Below are positions 50,869-59,860 of a stretch of DNA of 64,000 nucleotides, in pieces. Every line of letters begins with the position of its first letter. Within the stretch, counting starts at the first letter, position 1. The notes below the pieces were generated by a model that saw only the letters and a program-made list of their open reading frames with translations, was not told the origin of the DNA and did not search any database. The DNA comes from Chloroflexota bacterium (GTDB taxonomy: Bacteria > Chloroflexota > Anaerolineae > Aggregatilineales > Phototrophicaceae), in contig JAIUNI010000003.1 of assembly GCA_020161935.1 (NCBI GenBank), positions 558,001 through 622,000 of the forward strand, written 5' to 3'. Both the position numbers and the translations under genes were made by a program.

Positions 50869-52088
50869 ACCGCCTCTCTACCCGCCTGACGCTGGCCTTC
50901 TTAAGCGTCACCTTAGTGACGGTTATCCTTGTCGCGCTGCTGGCGGGTGTCAGCGCCCGTGACCAATTCAACCGCTATGTCGAGGAACGCGATGAAGCCC
51001 TCGGTACCCTTATGCCTGATGATGCGATTGCCGTCATACCCGTAGCTACAAGCGCTCAAACTGCCCCCAACGTGCCGAATACTAGCGGACAAAAGCCGCC
51101 CTTTGGTAATCGTCCGGGCGGTATGGGCAGTGGGGGGGATCATCAGCAGCCGGGGATGCTACCGCGCACGCCAGAAGACAGCTTCCGTGAACGCCTGAAT
51201 TTGACGCTGATTATCGCGGCGTTGGCTGCGGGTGGTATGGGAACACTCATGGGATTTTATATGAGCCGCAATATCGCCGCACCGCTGGCAAAGCTCTCCA
51301 GCGCCGCGCGAGATTTCGCCGCCCGTAAATGGGATCGGCGCGTACCGGAGCAGGGCGCGAGCGAAATCGCCGATGTCGCCCGTGCCTTTAACGCGATGGC
51401 GGATGCGCTCCAACATGCCGAGATGCTGCGCCGTAACCTGATGGCGGATATTGCCCACGAACTTCGCACACCGCTGACCGTCATGCAGGGGAACCTACGG
51501 GCGCTGCTGGATGGTGTCTACCCGCTGGAAATGCGCGAGGTCGCCACGCTGTACGACGAAACACGCCTACTCAGCCGCCTAGTAGCCGACCTGCGTGAAC
51601 TGGCGTTGGCGGAAGCCGGGCAGCTTCCCCTCAACCTGCAAACGGTGGAACTCCGTACTGCCCTCAATCGCTCGATTGAACAGTTCGCGCTGGCGGCGGA
51701 AGCACAGGATACGCAGATCGAAATCACGCCTTCATCACTGCCCAGCGTTCAGGCCGACCCCGACCGTCTGGTACAGGTTATGCACAACCTCCTCGCCAAC
51801 GCCCTGCGCTACACCCCCGGCGGGCGCATCCGCATCTCCGGTGAGCAGGTCGCCAACGTGGTACGCATTCAGGTGAGCGATACAGGCAAGGGGATCGCTA
51901 AAGAGGACTTGCCGCATCTGTTCGACCGCTTCTATCAAGGGGATGACTCGCGCGCGGGCAGCAATACCGGCTTAGGCTTGGCGATTGCGAAGGCGTGGGT
52001 CGAGGCGATGGGCGGCACCATCGGCGTAGAAAGCAACACGGGTGAGGGCAGCACCTTCTGGTTCACCCTCAAACCCGTGCGGGGTTAG
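50865..52088 (+). CDS. Sensor histidine kinase
   Basis: The 407-residue kinase has a membrane segment at 8-29, an external loop at about 30-112, a second segment at 113-132, a HAMP linker at about 133-185, and the HisKA box MADIAHELRTPL with phospho-acceptor His198. A HATPase domain follows, with LLANALRYTPGG, SDTGKGI and GLGLAIAKAWVEAMGG. The external loop is short and rich in Gly, Pro and Gln (FGNRPGGMGSGGDHQQPGM), much like the loops of nearby exported proteins. It is coupled to the response regulator. The signal is unknown. Confidence 0.95.
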   Translation: MNRLSTRLTLAFLSVTLVTVILVALLAGVSARDQFNRYVEERDEALGTLMPDDAIAVIPVATSAQTAPNVPNTSGQKPPFGNRPGGMGSGGDHQQPGMLPRTPEDSFRERLNLTLIIAALAAGGMGTLMGFYMSRNIAAPLAKLSSAARDFAARKWDRRVPEQGASEIADVARAFNAMADALQHAEMLRRNLMADIAHELRTPLTVMQGNLRALLDGVYPLEMREVATLYDETRLLSRLVADLRELALAEAGQLPLNLQTVELRTALNRSIEQFALAAEAQDTQIEITPSSLPSVQADPDRLVQVMHNLLANALRYTPGGRIRISGEQVANVVRIQVSDTGKGIAKEDLPHLFDRFYQGDDSRAGSNTGLGLAIAKAWVEAMGGTIGVESNTGEGSTFWFTLKPVRG

Positions 52089-52649
52089 TCACCTGCCGAA
52101 GGCTCGGCTGACATCAACCGTTTTACCGCCGAGAACGGGTGAGACAAACGTTTCGCCCGGTTCAAACAGGCCGAGTCGTTTGTAGGCACCGTTCTCGTAG
52201 CTGTAGACTTCAATAAATTCTAGCTCCGGGTCAACCATCCAATATTCGGGAACGGCATAGTGCTGGTAGAGGTTGAACTTACCCTTGCGGTCTTTCGTCT
52301 CGGTGCTGGGCGAGAAAATTTCGACGATCAGCTCCGGCGGCCCCTGCAAATATTTCTCACCAACCACACAGCGGCTGTTCGCGGCAATCCATACAATATC
52401 CGGCTGTGGGATATTAGCCTTATCCAAATAAAGATCAATCGGCGCGTGAAAGACTTCCCCGTTGGGCTTCAGTTCCTCAATGAGCATCTCAATATTTCGA
52501 CTAGAACGCTGATGCTTTGGAACGGGTGCAGGACTCACGATTAACTCTCCGTCCAATAGCTCGGTTGGATTTAGGCTTTCCGGCAAAGCAAAATATTCGT
52601 CTGCTGTCATACGCGCGGTGATGAATTGAGCCACTGCTAATTTCCTCAC
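52089..52649 (-). CDS. Uma2 family protein (PD-(D/E)XK nuclease fold)
   Basis: The 186-residue protein shows the Uma2/DUF820 pattern more completely than the copy at 8.4 kb: MTADEYFALPESLNPTELLDGELIVSP, then QPDIVWIA, then GPPELIVEIFSPSTETKDRKGKFNLYQHYAVPEYWMVDPE. The Asp, Glu and Lys core positions (PDIV, ELIVEI, K) are all present. It converges on the kinase gene, whose stop is immediately adjacent. Its cellular role is unknown. Confidence 0.92.
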   Translation of the reverse strand: MRKLAVAQFITARMTADEYFALPESLNPTELLDGELIVSPAPVPKHQRSSRNIEMLIEELKPNGEVFHAPIDLYLDKANIPQPDIVWIAANSRCVVGEKYLQGPPELIVEIFSPSTETKDRKGKFNLYQHYAVPEYWMVDPELEFIEVYSYENGAYKRLGLFEPGETFVSPVLGGKTVDVSRAFGR

Positions 52650-52756
52650 ACTTTTCTACTATTATGCCATAAAAAGCCGAGTGTCGGCATTCGCCAATCG
52701 CTCATCGGCGCGGCATAATGTACTGATTACATTATTCGAGTGACTAAGGGATACAC

Positions 52757-53188
52757 ATGCCCCACGCTTACATCGCTGGCCCACTATTCAACGAAGGCGA
52801 ACGCTGGTTTGACGAGCAGATCGAAGCGGTTGCAGCCGCTGCCGGTTTCACCACCTTCTTGCCGCACCGTGACGGTACCGAAGGCAAAATCAAAGGCCCC
52901 GATAACATCGCCAGAATTTTTGAAGAAGATGTCGCCGCCATCGACCGCGCTGATATTGTGGTCGCCAACCTCAACGGCATTACCACCGACGACGGTACGG
53001 CATGGGAACTCGGTTACGCCTACGCTAAAGGCAAGCACCTCATCGGCGTGTATACCGATTGGCGCTTGCAGTTCCACTATGTCTCCGTCAACATCATGCT
53101 CGAATGTTCGCTGAATAAGCTGGTGCATTCGCTGGATGACCTGCATACCTATTTGAGCGAGCGATTTCCTGAGGCACTTCAAAAGTAG
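52757..53188 (+). CDS. Nucleoside 2-deoxyribosyltransferase-like protein
   Basis: The 143-residue protein matches the family that moves deoxyribose between bases or hydrolyses the N-glycosidic bond. It has the N-terminal AYIAGPLFNEGERWFDEQIE, a central IDRADIVVANLNG and the catalytic region DDGTAWELGYAYAKGK, where the Glu is the presumed nucleophile. The length is normal. AAGGGA lies before the start. It is probably monocistronic. Confidence 0.9.
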   Translation: MPHAYIAGPLFNEGERWFDEQIEAVAAAAGFTTFLPHRDGTEGKIKGPDNIARIFEEDVAAIDRADIVVANLNGITTDDGTAWELGYAYAKGKHLIGVYTDWRLQFHYVSVNIMLECSLNKLVHSLDDLHTYLSERFPEALQK

Positions 53189-53351
53189 CCCATTTAAGCG
53201 TATACTCATTTATTCACACAACCAAACATCTGCATCTCAACAGAACGGGCGTGGGTTTGGCGCTGTTCGTGCCGTCGAGACCCGATAAGCCCGATCTGGA
53301 CTTGTCAGTAAAATCACTTTTCAATTAAGCATTTGCAGCAGGTACGGTTTC

Positions 53352-54290
53352 ATGCGTGATGTGGTCATCATTGGTGGCGGCCTCAGTGGGTTGTCCGCCG
53401 CCCGTGAATTACAGCGACTCAACATTCCCTATCGCCTAATCGAAGTCAAGAAACGCCTCGGTGGGAGCATTGTGAGCGAATCGACCGACGGTTTCGTGCT
53501 GGATGGTGGCGCGTTCTCGTTCCATCGGGACGACGACTGGTCGTTCTTGCCCGAACTCGGCTTGCAAAACGCGCTCGTTCCGGTGGTCGATAGTCATCAG
53601 CGTGATCTGGTCGCCTTTTCCGGCGGCACGGAAATGCTCGTAAATGCGCTGGCGAAAGACCTGAACGGCACCTTCATCCATCGCATGGCGATCAGCAGCC
53701 TCGGCACACTCGATGGCAAGTTTACGCTGTGCCTCGAAAATGGCCTGATGTGGGATGCTGCCGCATTGATCGTCGCCGCGCCCGCCCGCCACGCCGAGCG
53801 CATGTTCCGCACCCTCGCGCCGGAACTCAGCTTCCGGCTTTTCAATTACGGCTACGACACGATTACCCGTGTGTCGGTCGGCTACAAAAAAGATGATATG
53901 CCGGTACCGCCGATTTTCCCGTGGGATGTCGCCATTCCGTTTTACAGTTGGACGGATTCACCCCAGCGTGTGCCGCCCGGTCATGTGCTGCTCAATCTCG
54001 GTGTGCGGATGCTGCCCAAAGCGGTCAAGGCCGAGGCTATCATCAGCGAGATACACCGCCAGATTAAAGCGCAGGGCAAGCCGGTCATCAGCCGTGTCGA
54101 TTATTGGGAAGATGCCGACCCGCTGCCCCCGCACCTGCCGGACTTCACCGAAAAAACTGCCGCGCTCGAAGGACTGCTGCCGCCGGGGGTCGCGTTGGCG
54201 GGCAGTGATTATCACGGTTTGTCGCTTGCAGCGCGTGTCGCGGCGGGCCAACGGGCAGCCCAATCCATCGGAGCTTATCTAAAATCATGA
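53352..54290 (+). CDS. FAD-dependent amine oxidase/protoporphyrinogen-oxidase-like protein
   Basis: The 312-residue protein begins with a Rossmann FAD site, VVIIGGGLSGLSAARELQR, and an acidic residue near LIEVKKRLGGSI. It closes with the C-terminal GVALAGSDYHGLSLAARVAAGQRAA segment, which binds the flavin. It is short compared with typical members of about 450 residues, so much of the substrate domain is missing or reduced. It overlaps the NUDIX gene by four bases, suggesting one pathway that oxidises and then clears a nucleotide-like compound. The substrate is unknown. Confidence 0.85.
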   Translation: MRDVVIIGGGLSGLSAARELQRLNIPYRLIEVKKRLGGSIVSESTDGFVLDGGAFSFHRDDDWSFLPELGLQNALVPVVDSHQRDLVAFSGGTEMLVNALAKDLNGTFIHRMAISSLGTLDGKFTLCLENGLMWDAAALIVAAPARHAERMFRTLAPELSFRLFNYGYDTITRVSVGYKKDDMPVPPIFPWDVAIPFYSWTDSPQRVPPGHVLLNLGVRMLPKAVKAEAIISEIHRQIKAQGKPVISRVDYWEDADPLPPHLPDFTEKTAALEGLLPPGVALAGSDYHGLSLAARVAAGQRAAQSIGAYLKS

Positions 54291-54829
54291 GTGCCTCGGA
54301 TCTCGCATCGCTCTATCCGCATCTTTTCAATGTGTTCACCCGTGGCACGGTCGAGATGCAGTTTCACCTGTTACAAGCGCCGCCGCCGGACGCGATGATT
54401 AGCAACGTCAACCTTGTACCCTTTGTAGGCGACAAATGGGTCATCATTCAGGTGGATAACACTTTCTGGGAACTGCCCGGTGGTACACGTGAACCGTATG
54501 AGCCGCATACCGAAACCCTCCGGCGCGAACTCCTAGAGGAAGCTGGTGCTAGACTGAAAGACTACCGTTCTTTAGGCGCGTGGCTTTGCCATTCGAGTTC
54601 GCCCGTGCCGTACCGCCCGCACCTGCCGCACCCCGACTTTTACCGTTTCGTCAGCTACGGCGAGGTTGAACTGGTCGGTAAGCCGCTGAACCCCAGCGAT
54701 GCCGAGCAGGTGACGTGTGTTGAACTCGTGACGCTGGATGAAGCCGTTCGCCGCTTCCACTCCATCGACCGCGACGACTTCGCCGAACTCTATACCCTCG
54801 CGGCATGGGCGCGGGAAAACCACCACTAA
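54287..54829 (+). CDS. NUDIX hydrolase
   Basis: The 180-residue protein carries a complete Nudix box in GTREPYEPHTETLRRELLEEAG, fitting the G-x5-E-x7-R-E-x2-E-E-x-G pattern. NUDIX enzymes split nucleoside diphosphates linked to another moiety. The start overlaps the oxidase gene as ATGA, so the two are translationally coupled. The exact substrate cannot be told. Confidence 0.92.
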   Translation: MSASDLASLYPHLFNVFTRGTVEMQFHLLQAPPPDAMISNVNLVPFVGDKWVIIQVDNTFWELPGGTREPYEPHTETLRRELLEEAGARLKDYRSLGAWLCHSSSPVPYRPHLPHPDFYRFVSYGEVELVGKPLNPSDAEQVTCVELVTLDEAVRRFHSIDRDDFAELYTLAAWARENHH

Positions 54830-55458
54830 CCTTCCGTGGTCATTGTCGGCGACTTCAACTCGTCCAGCACCGACCGCGCGATGCGGTAGCCGGCGTTATC
54901 CCGTGCGGCGGGCAGCTTGCCCTCGTCGATCAACCGGAAAATCTCGTCCTGCGTCACACCCATATAAATAGCTGCTTCCTTAACGGTCATGATGTTCGGC
55001 AGCTTGACCGGCTGCTGCGGCATGTGCCGTTCCAGCGGGTGCCGCTGGCGTGACGGACGCTGCTCCTGCTGTGTGGGTGGCTTGGGTCGCGAGGACGATG
55101 AAGGCGGCGCGGATTTGCCCCCACGCCGTTCGCGCTGGATCTCGCCGAGGATGCCGGGGAGCTGCGGGGCGTTCGGCGGGTCAACAATCAGGATATAGGC
55201 CAGCACGGTACTCAAGACCATCATCACCAGTTGGAAGATGGCAAGGAAACCCAGAATGAACCCAATCGAGTTTGATCTTACGCCGAAGATCATGCCCATA
55301 ATGATGCTCAACAGTAGGAAGCTGGCAGCGGGCAGCATCAATACCACGCCCGCGGCTTTCACGTGCCGCCCTTCGGTTTGCACTGGCCCGAAGGTGAGCT
55401 TCCCCTGCCAGAATAAGAACGCACCGAGGATGAGCAGTGCGACCAGCATAATATTCAT
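54826..55458 (-). CDS. Membrane protein with a C-terminal excisionase-type HTH
   Basis: The 210-residue protein has three hydrophobic segments (about 2-18, 34-58 and 65-92), then a disordered Pro/Ser/Arg/Gln-rich linker (about 105-150). A helix-turn-helix domain of the excisionase/MerR-like HTH_17 type (NIMTVKEAAIYMGVTQDEIFRLIDEGKLPA, about 154-183) ends the protein. HTH_17 domains normally bind DNA in small soluble proteins, so a membrane-tethered form is unusual. It could report a membrane signal to DNA or anchor DNA to the membrane. It converges on the NUDIX gene with a four-base overlap at the stops. Confidence 0.8.
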   Translation of the reverse strand: MNIMLVALLILGAFLFWQGKLTFGPVQTEGRHVKAAGVVLMLPAASFLLLSIIMGMIFGVRSNSIGFILGFLAIFQLVMMVLSTVLAYILIVDPPNAPQLPGILGEIQRERRGGKSAPPSSSSRPKPPTQQEQRPSRQRHPLERHMPQQPVKLPNIMTVKEAAIYMGVTQDEIFRLIDEGKLPAARDNAGYRIARSVLDELKSPTMTTEG

Positions 55459-55720
55459 TCCGCCAACCTTTCACTTATAGGCGCATTATAACAGCGTCAT
55501 CTCAAATCCACGTCAAGCTGCACGATCTTCTATTTAGAGTCTCATCCCATTCTGCATTAAAGCGCCTTGCACTGAGGGCTACACAGTTCTACATCCACCC
55601 GTTTGGGAGTCGCGCGGTTGTGGATTACAATAGGCACAATTCAGTTACTTACTATACGTGTTAGAGTGATGCAGCGGTTCACCCGGGCTGCCTTCATCCC
55701 TTATCAGAGGAGTTATGCAG

Positions 55721-57058
55721 ATGACGACCACCGCCGAAATTGTCAAGAATAACAAGGATTACACCATCGCTAGCTGGTCGGTGCAAAATGCCTGGAACCC
55801 GATTGTGATGGATCGCGCGGAGGGTGTGTACTTCTGGGATGCTGAAGGCAAGCGCTACATCGACTGGTCGTCGCAGTTGGTGAACGTCAACGTCGGTCAC
55901 AGCCACCCGCATGTCATCGAGGCGATCCGCAACCAGATCGGCAAGATGGGTTACGCCCAACCGAGCATCGCCACCGAAGCGCGTGGTCAGCTTGGTGAAC
56001 TGCTGGCGGAAATTACCCCCGGCAAGATCACCAAAGCGTTCTTCACCAACGGCGGTACGGATGCCATCGAAACCGCCATCAAGATCGCCCGTATGTTTAC
56101 GGGTAAACAAAAAATCCTGACGCGCTACCGTTCGTATCACGGCGCGACCTTTGGTGCGGCCTCCGCCGGGGGTGATCCTCGCCGTCACGGGCATGGCCCC
56201 GGTGTGCCGGATATTGTCCGCCTGCCCGACCCCTACGCCTACCGCAGCCCTGTCTATAACGGGCGCACGCAGGAGGAGGGCGACCTCATTATGGCAGATA
56301 TGGTCGAGGAAATCGTCCAGATGGAAGACCCGAAGTCCTGCGCGGCTATCCTGATCGAAGGGTACAGCGGCACCAGCGGCATTATCCAGCCGACCGAAGT
56401 CTACTGGAACCGCCTGCACCAGATTTGTCAGAAGTACGACATGCTGCTGATCGTCGATGAGGTCATGAGTGGGTTCGGGCGTACTGGCGAATGGTTCGGT
56501 GTCGATAATTATCCCAATGTGCAGCCGGACATTATCGCGACGGCTAAGGGTATCACCAGCGGTTATGTGCCGTTGGGCGCGACGATTGTCAGCGAGGAAA
56601 TCGCGAATTACTTTAACGACCATATGTTTTCGATGGGCTTGACCTACAGCGCGCACCCGTTGGCGATGGCGGCAGGGGTGGCGAACATCGAGGTTTACCG
56701 CAGCGAAAACCTGATCGAGAACAGCCGCGACATGGGCAAGGTGCTGCGTCGCGGCCTGAACGACCTCGCTGAGAAACATCAGGTCATTGGTGACATTCGC
56801 GGTACGGGCTTGCATCAGGTGATCGAACTGGTGAAGAACCGCGAAACCCGCGAGGCGCTGTCAGGGTTCCAGCAGCCGTTCACCGAACCGCTGCAAATTG
56901 TGTATAAGACGCTGCGCGACGAGGGCATGAGCACCTTCGTTCGCTGGAACATGATTTTCAACTGCCCACCGCTGACCATCACTGAAGCTCAACTCAAGGA
57001 AGGTCTCGATATTATCGACCACGCCCTGACCAAGATCGACGGGTACTACGAGGGGTAA
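55721..57058 (+). CDS. Class-III PLP aminotransferase
   Basis: The 445-residue enzyme (an in-frame ATG at 55715 exists, but the AGGAG at 55708-55712 is eight bases from 55721 and only two from 55715) is a class-III aminotransferase. The segments DWSSQLVNVNVGHSHPHVIEA, TNGGTDAIETAIKIARM, YRSYHGATFGAAS and LLIVDEVMSGFGRTGEWF are all present. The PLP-binding Lys is in IIATAKGITSGYVPLGA. Family members act on omega-amino acids, ornithine or similar amines. It stands alone; the 5' region of about 260 bases has no clear regulatory element. Confidence 0.92.
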   Translation: MTTTAEIVKNNKDYTIASWSVQNAWNPIVMDRAEGVYFWDAEGKRYIDWSSQLVNVNVGHSHPHVIEAIRNQIGKMGYAQPSIATEARGQLGELLAEITPGKITKAFFTNGGTDAIETAIKIARMFTGKQKILTRYRSYHGATFGAASAGGDPRRHGHGPGVPDIVRLPDPYAYRSPVYNGRTQEEGDLIMADMVEEIVQMEDPKSCAAILIEGYSGTSGIIQPTEVYWNRLHQICQKYDMLLIVDEVMSGFGRTGEWFGVDNYPNVQPDIIATAKGITSGYVPLGATIVSEEIANYFNDHMFSMGLTYSAHPLAMAAGVANIEVYRSENLIENSRDMGKVLRRGLNDLAEKHQVIGDIRGTGLHQVIELVKNRETREALSGFQQPFTEPLQIVYKTLRDEGMSTFVRWNMIFNCPPLTITEAQLKEGLDIIDHALTKIDGYYEG

Positions 57059-57060
57059 GG

Positions 57061-58080
57061 CCAACCCCTACCCTAACCCTCCCCCGTAGTAACAGGGGAA
57101 GGAACCAACACGAAAGCGGTGGTCGGAAGCTCGCCGCTTTTTTGTTTTAGTCGTCAGCTTTCAGTCGCCAGTCGTCAGCTCAAGGCAAAAGGCGGGTTTG
57201 TGGCGGCAGTGGCGGCGGCGGCGGCGGCAGTATAGTGCCAATCAAGTCGTCAGTCGTCAGTCGCCAGTCGTCAGTCAACAGATCAATACAGAGGCGAATA
57301 CCAAGTTATTCGGGCGTGATTTGATTCGGAAGATTCTGAAAATTCTTCAAATTCGGAATCTCATTTTCCGCAGTTTCTGAAGTTTGGCCTCAAATGTTCA
57401 AAATGTTGCAATTGTTGCAGTTGTGATTCTCATTATTCTCAGCATTTGACCGAGCTATGATGCTGTTGCTGTTGTTGCTGCTGTTGAGAATCGGGCGTTT
57501 TATGTCGCAAATGTCGTCAGTGTCGTCAGTGTCGTCAGTGTCGGTGTTGTCAGTTGGCAAATTTGGCGGCAAAGGCAGCAACTTCAAATGGCAAATGCGT
57601 GTGTTTCGGCGGATTGCTCGGCTGTAAATGCTGCAATTCTGGCAAAAAGGCTGCCGCCGCCAAGATTGCCAAACCTGTTGTTAAGTTGCATTGGGAAACC
57701 CCTCCGTCGCTAGCTCGACACCGATCTGCTACCTTGCGACAAGCTCAGTCGCAGATCGCCCGCAAGCGAGGGAGAGCGTAAGATGTGGTTATCCCTAGCA
57801 ACAGGATAGCAGAGGTTGAGGGCGAAAGGGTGAACATTTGTCAGAACATTTGGTCGCTTTTAGACGGTGTTGGCGCTAACTTTTTGAGGGAGTGCGATTG
57901 TTAAGATGGTTGGGAGAGGGTTTGCAAATGGTTTGTGGCACAAACGAAATTCAAACGTAGCTTATAATAACCCCCTCCGTCGCTGACGCGACACCTCCCC
58001 CGCAAGCGATGGAGGAGCAAAACCTAAGCCAACAATCTAAGTAAACTAGAGTTGAACCCCAGACGCGGAGAACACCAAGA
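57061..58080. repeat. Mosaic non-coding island B
   Basis: About 1 kb without a gene. A CCCTAACCCTCCCCC phrase comes first, followed by CGTCAGTCGCCAGTCGTCAG phrases and a GGCGG-rich stretch (57196-57230). Next are the 9-bp triple GTCGTCAGT (57513-57539), CAGGATAGCAGAGGTTG (57802), GAACATTTGTCAGAACATTT (57832) and ATTCAAACGTAG (57949). These share order and spacing with island A at 7.0-7.9 kb. A pair of CCTCCGTCGCT...GCAAGCGA phrases (57700-57775, 57968-58012) is found only here. Confidence 0.8.
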
Positions 58081-58170
58081 CCAAGACAGAGGGTTATTAA
58101 CATCTACACATGGGATAATAGTAATGATCTCATTTTCTACTACTGCAAATAGAATAGGAGAGATTTAACA

Positions 58171-58554
58171 GTGAAAGAGAAATGGGATAAATTTCGGAAA
58201 GAAGTTCAATCTAAACTTCAACCAATTCTAGATGAAGCAGGATACTCATTTCAAAGAGGTTCACCGACTGAAGACAAAGACGGTTTTGTAATGTGGTATG
58301 AGAAGGATAGTACTCACCGCTTAACAGTAGATGTAATTGAACAAACAGTATATGAAGCAGGTATCCGTAAGGATTTCAATTGGATACGTGTAGATATAGC
58401 TGGAAGACTGCTCAAACAATTTGTAGACGTGAATTTGGATTCAAATGTTTATTTGCAACAAGGATGGATATGGCTAACTGATGAAGAACTTGTCAAATGT
58501 ATTGAGGAAATATCTAGGGAACTCCACAAGTACTTTGAATCTCATCCAGAGTAA
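58171..58554 (+). CDS. AT-rich orphan protein, 127 residues
   Basis: I do not recognise the family. The protein starts at a GTG with TAGGAG ten bases upstream. It has a charged helical N-terminus (KEKWDKFRKEVQSKLQPILDEAGY), a beta-like centre (GFVMWYEKDSTHRLTVDV) and a helical C-terminus (EELVKCIEEISRELHKYF). The length and helix/strand mix resemble small bacterial immunity or DUF4304-like proteins, but no motif confirms this. It is clearly AT-rich against its surroundings and follows mosaic island B directly. A terminator follows. Confidence 0.65.
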   Translation: MKEKWDKFRKEVQSKLQPILDEAGYSFQRGSPTEDKDGFVMWYEKDSTHRLTVDVIEQTVYEAGIRKDFNWIRVDIAGRLLKQFVDVNLDSNVYLQQGWIWLTDEELVKCIEEISRELHKYFESHPE

Positions 58555-58597
58555 ATAAGGGTTTCCCGAATCCTAGATTGCTTTAACCAACCGAAAG

Positions 58598-58625
58598 AGC
58601 CTGCACTCCGCAGGCTTTCTCATTT
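58598..58625 (+). terminator. Rho-independent terminator
   Basis: AGCCTGC (58598-58604) pairs with GCAGGCT (58610-58616) over a 5-base loop, followed by TTCTCATTTT. It closes the AT-rich orphan gene. Confidence 0.8.
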
Positions 58626-58794
58626 TCGACCTCTGGTCGTTTGTGAGTGAAGCGTACTAGAAGGCGAGAGGTGCAACAAGGGCAAAGCGGGTCGAGTCTA
58701 CATCCCTAGATCAGATATATAATGAGGGTGCGGTTAAGCTCATCCGATTGCTCACCCTGTCACCTCAACATTCAGTTGTAGCCGAAGGTTATCC

Positions 58795-59223
58795 ATGACC
58801 ACAAAACCAATCTCATCGCCTAACCCCCACCTGCGCTCGGCGCGGGCGGTTATGGACGCGGATTATGAGCAGCCGTTGGATGTGCCGCAGATCGCCAGCC
58901 ACGCGGGATTTTCGCACTACCACTTCATCCGCTTCTTCCACCGCACCTACGGCATCACCCCGCACCAATACCTGACGCGCAAACGCATCCAGCAGGCGCA
59001 GCGGTTATTGGCGACGACCGACCTGCCGATCACCGAAGTGTGCTTCGCGGTGGGCTTCCAGAGCCTCGGCTCGTTCAGCAACCTGTACCGCCGCCAAACC
59101 GGCTACACCCCCTCGGAACACCGCCTGCGCTTGCAGGAGCAGCAGCGCCGCTTGGAACAAGCCGCACCGGCCTGCTTCCTGTTCATGCACGGCGCAAGTG
59201 AGCAATTTTCGATAAGCAAGTAG
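58795..59223 (+). CDS. AraC family transcriptional regulator, DNA-binding domain only
   Basis: The 142-residue protein consists almost wholly of the AraC-type double helix-turn-helix: PLDVPQIASHAGFSHYHFIRFFHRTYGITPHQYLTRKRIQQAQRLL, then TDLPITEVCFAVGFQSLGSFSNLYRRQTGYTPSEHR. There is no ligand-binding domain. Fifty-five bases later comes a VOC gene in the same direction with its own AAGGAG site. Such AraC-VOC pairs are common, and the small AraC protein probably controls the VOC gene. Confidence 0.92.
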   Translation: MTTKPISSPNPHLRSARAVMDADYEQPLDVPQIASHAGFSHYHFIRFFHRTYGITPHQYLTRKRIQQAQRLLATTDLPITEVCFAVGFQSLGSFSNLYRRQTGYTPSEHRLRLQEQQRRLEQAAPACFLFMHGASEQFSISK

Positions 59224-59278
59224 TCGAAAACTTGTGCTATTCTGTCTCCGAACGATTGATCTAACTAAGGAGACAACC

Positions 59279-59671
59279 ATGATTAACCGCGTCGGAACCG
59301 TATCCATTTATGTGAGTGACCAGCAGCGCGCCAAAGCCTTCTATACCGAAAAGCTGGGCTTCGAACTCCTGACCGAAGCGCCGCTTTACCCCGGTGCCAG
59401 TTCGTTATGGATTGCCGTCGCCCCCAAAGGCGCACAAACCCACGTCATCCTGTACCTGCCGGACGAAAATTGGGAACACTATAAGGGGGTTGTCGGCAAG
59501 TCACAGGCGGTCACGCTGGATGTCACCGATATGCAGGGGGTGGCGGCTGACCTCAAGGCGAAAGGGGTGCAGTTCGCCAGCGAGCCGGATGTGCAGCCGT
59601 GGGGGACGTATGCCACGATCATCGACTCGGAAGGCAACAAAATCCTGTTGGTCGAGTCGCGCAGCGGCTAA
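59279..59671 (+). CDS. VOC family protein (glyoxalase/dioxygenase fold)
   Basis: The 130-residue protein starts at an ATG with AAGGAG at 59267-59272. It shows the paired beta-alpha-beta-beta-beta modules of the VOC fold: VGTVSIYVSDQQRAKAFYTEKLGFELLTEAP, then QGVAADLKAKGVQF...WGTYATIIDSEGNKILLVE. Metal-site residues are only partly visible, the C-terminal Glu of LLVE being one. The family includes glyoxalases, fosfomycin-resistance proteins and bleomycin-binding proteins. The role here is unknown. It follows the AraC gene. Confidence 0.9.
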   Translation: MINRVGTVSIYVSDQQRAKAFYTEKLGFELLTEAPLYPGASSLWIAVAPKGAQTHVILYLPDENWEHYKGVVGKSQAVTLDVTDMQGVAADLKAKGVQFASEPDVQPWGTYATIIDSEGNKILLVESRSG

Positions 59672-59726
59672 TTGTTTCTAAAAGTGGTGGTTGCAACATA
59701 AGTGATGTGTGTGGTTTGGGTGGCGC

Positions 59727-59746
59727 GGACGTGCTGTCTCGCGTCC
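59727..59746. repeat. GGACG palindrome (REP-like)
   Basis: GGACGTG and CGCGTCC arms enclose CTGTCT. It is preceded by TGGCGC and followed by CTACAC, as in the copy at 60384. It lies between the two VOC genes. Confidence 0.85.
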
Positions 59747-59860
59747 CTACACTCGGATTTTGTCCTGTTTGGGCAAATAGATGATCTTTACCATGTGACC
59801 ACTAATGCAATTTTTAGAGCGTATAATTGATACTACTTTCCAGCGTCAGGAACCCGAATT

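Noticed and set aside
55694..56815. 373-codon frame on the minus strand inside the aminotransferase gene
   Set aside because: It is an antisense shadow of a clear PLP enzyme.
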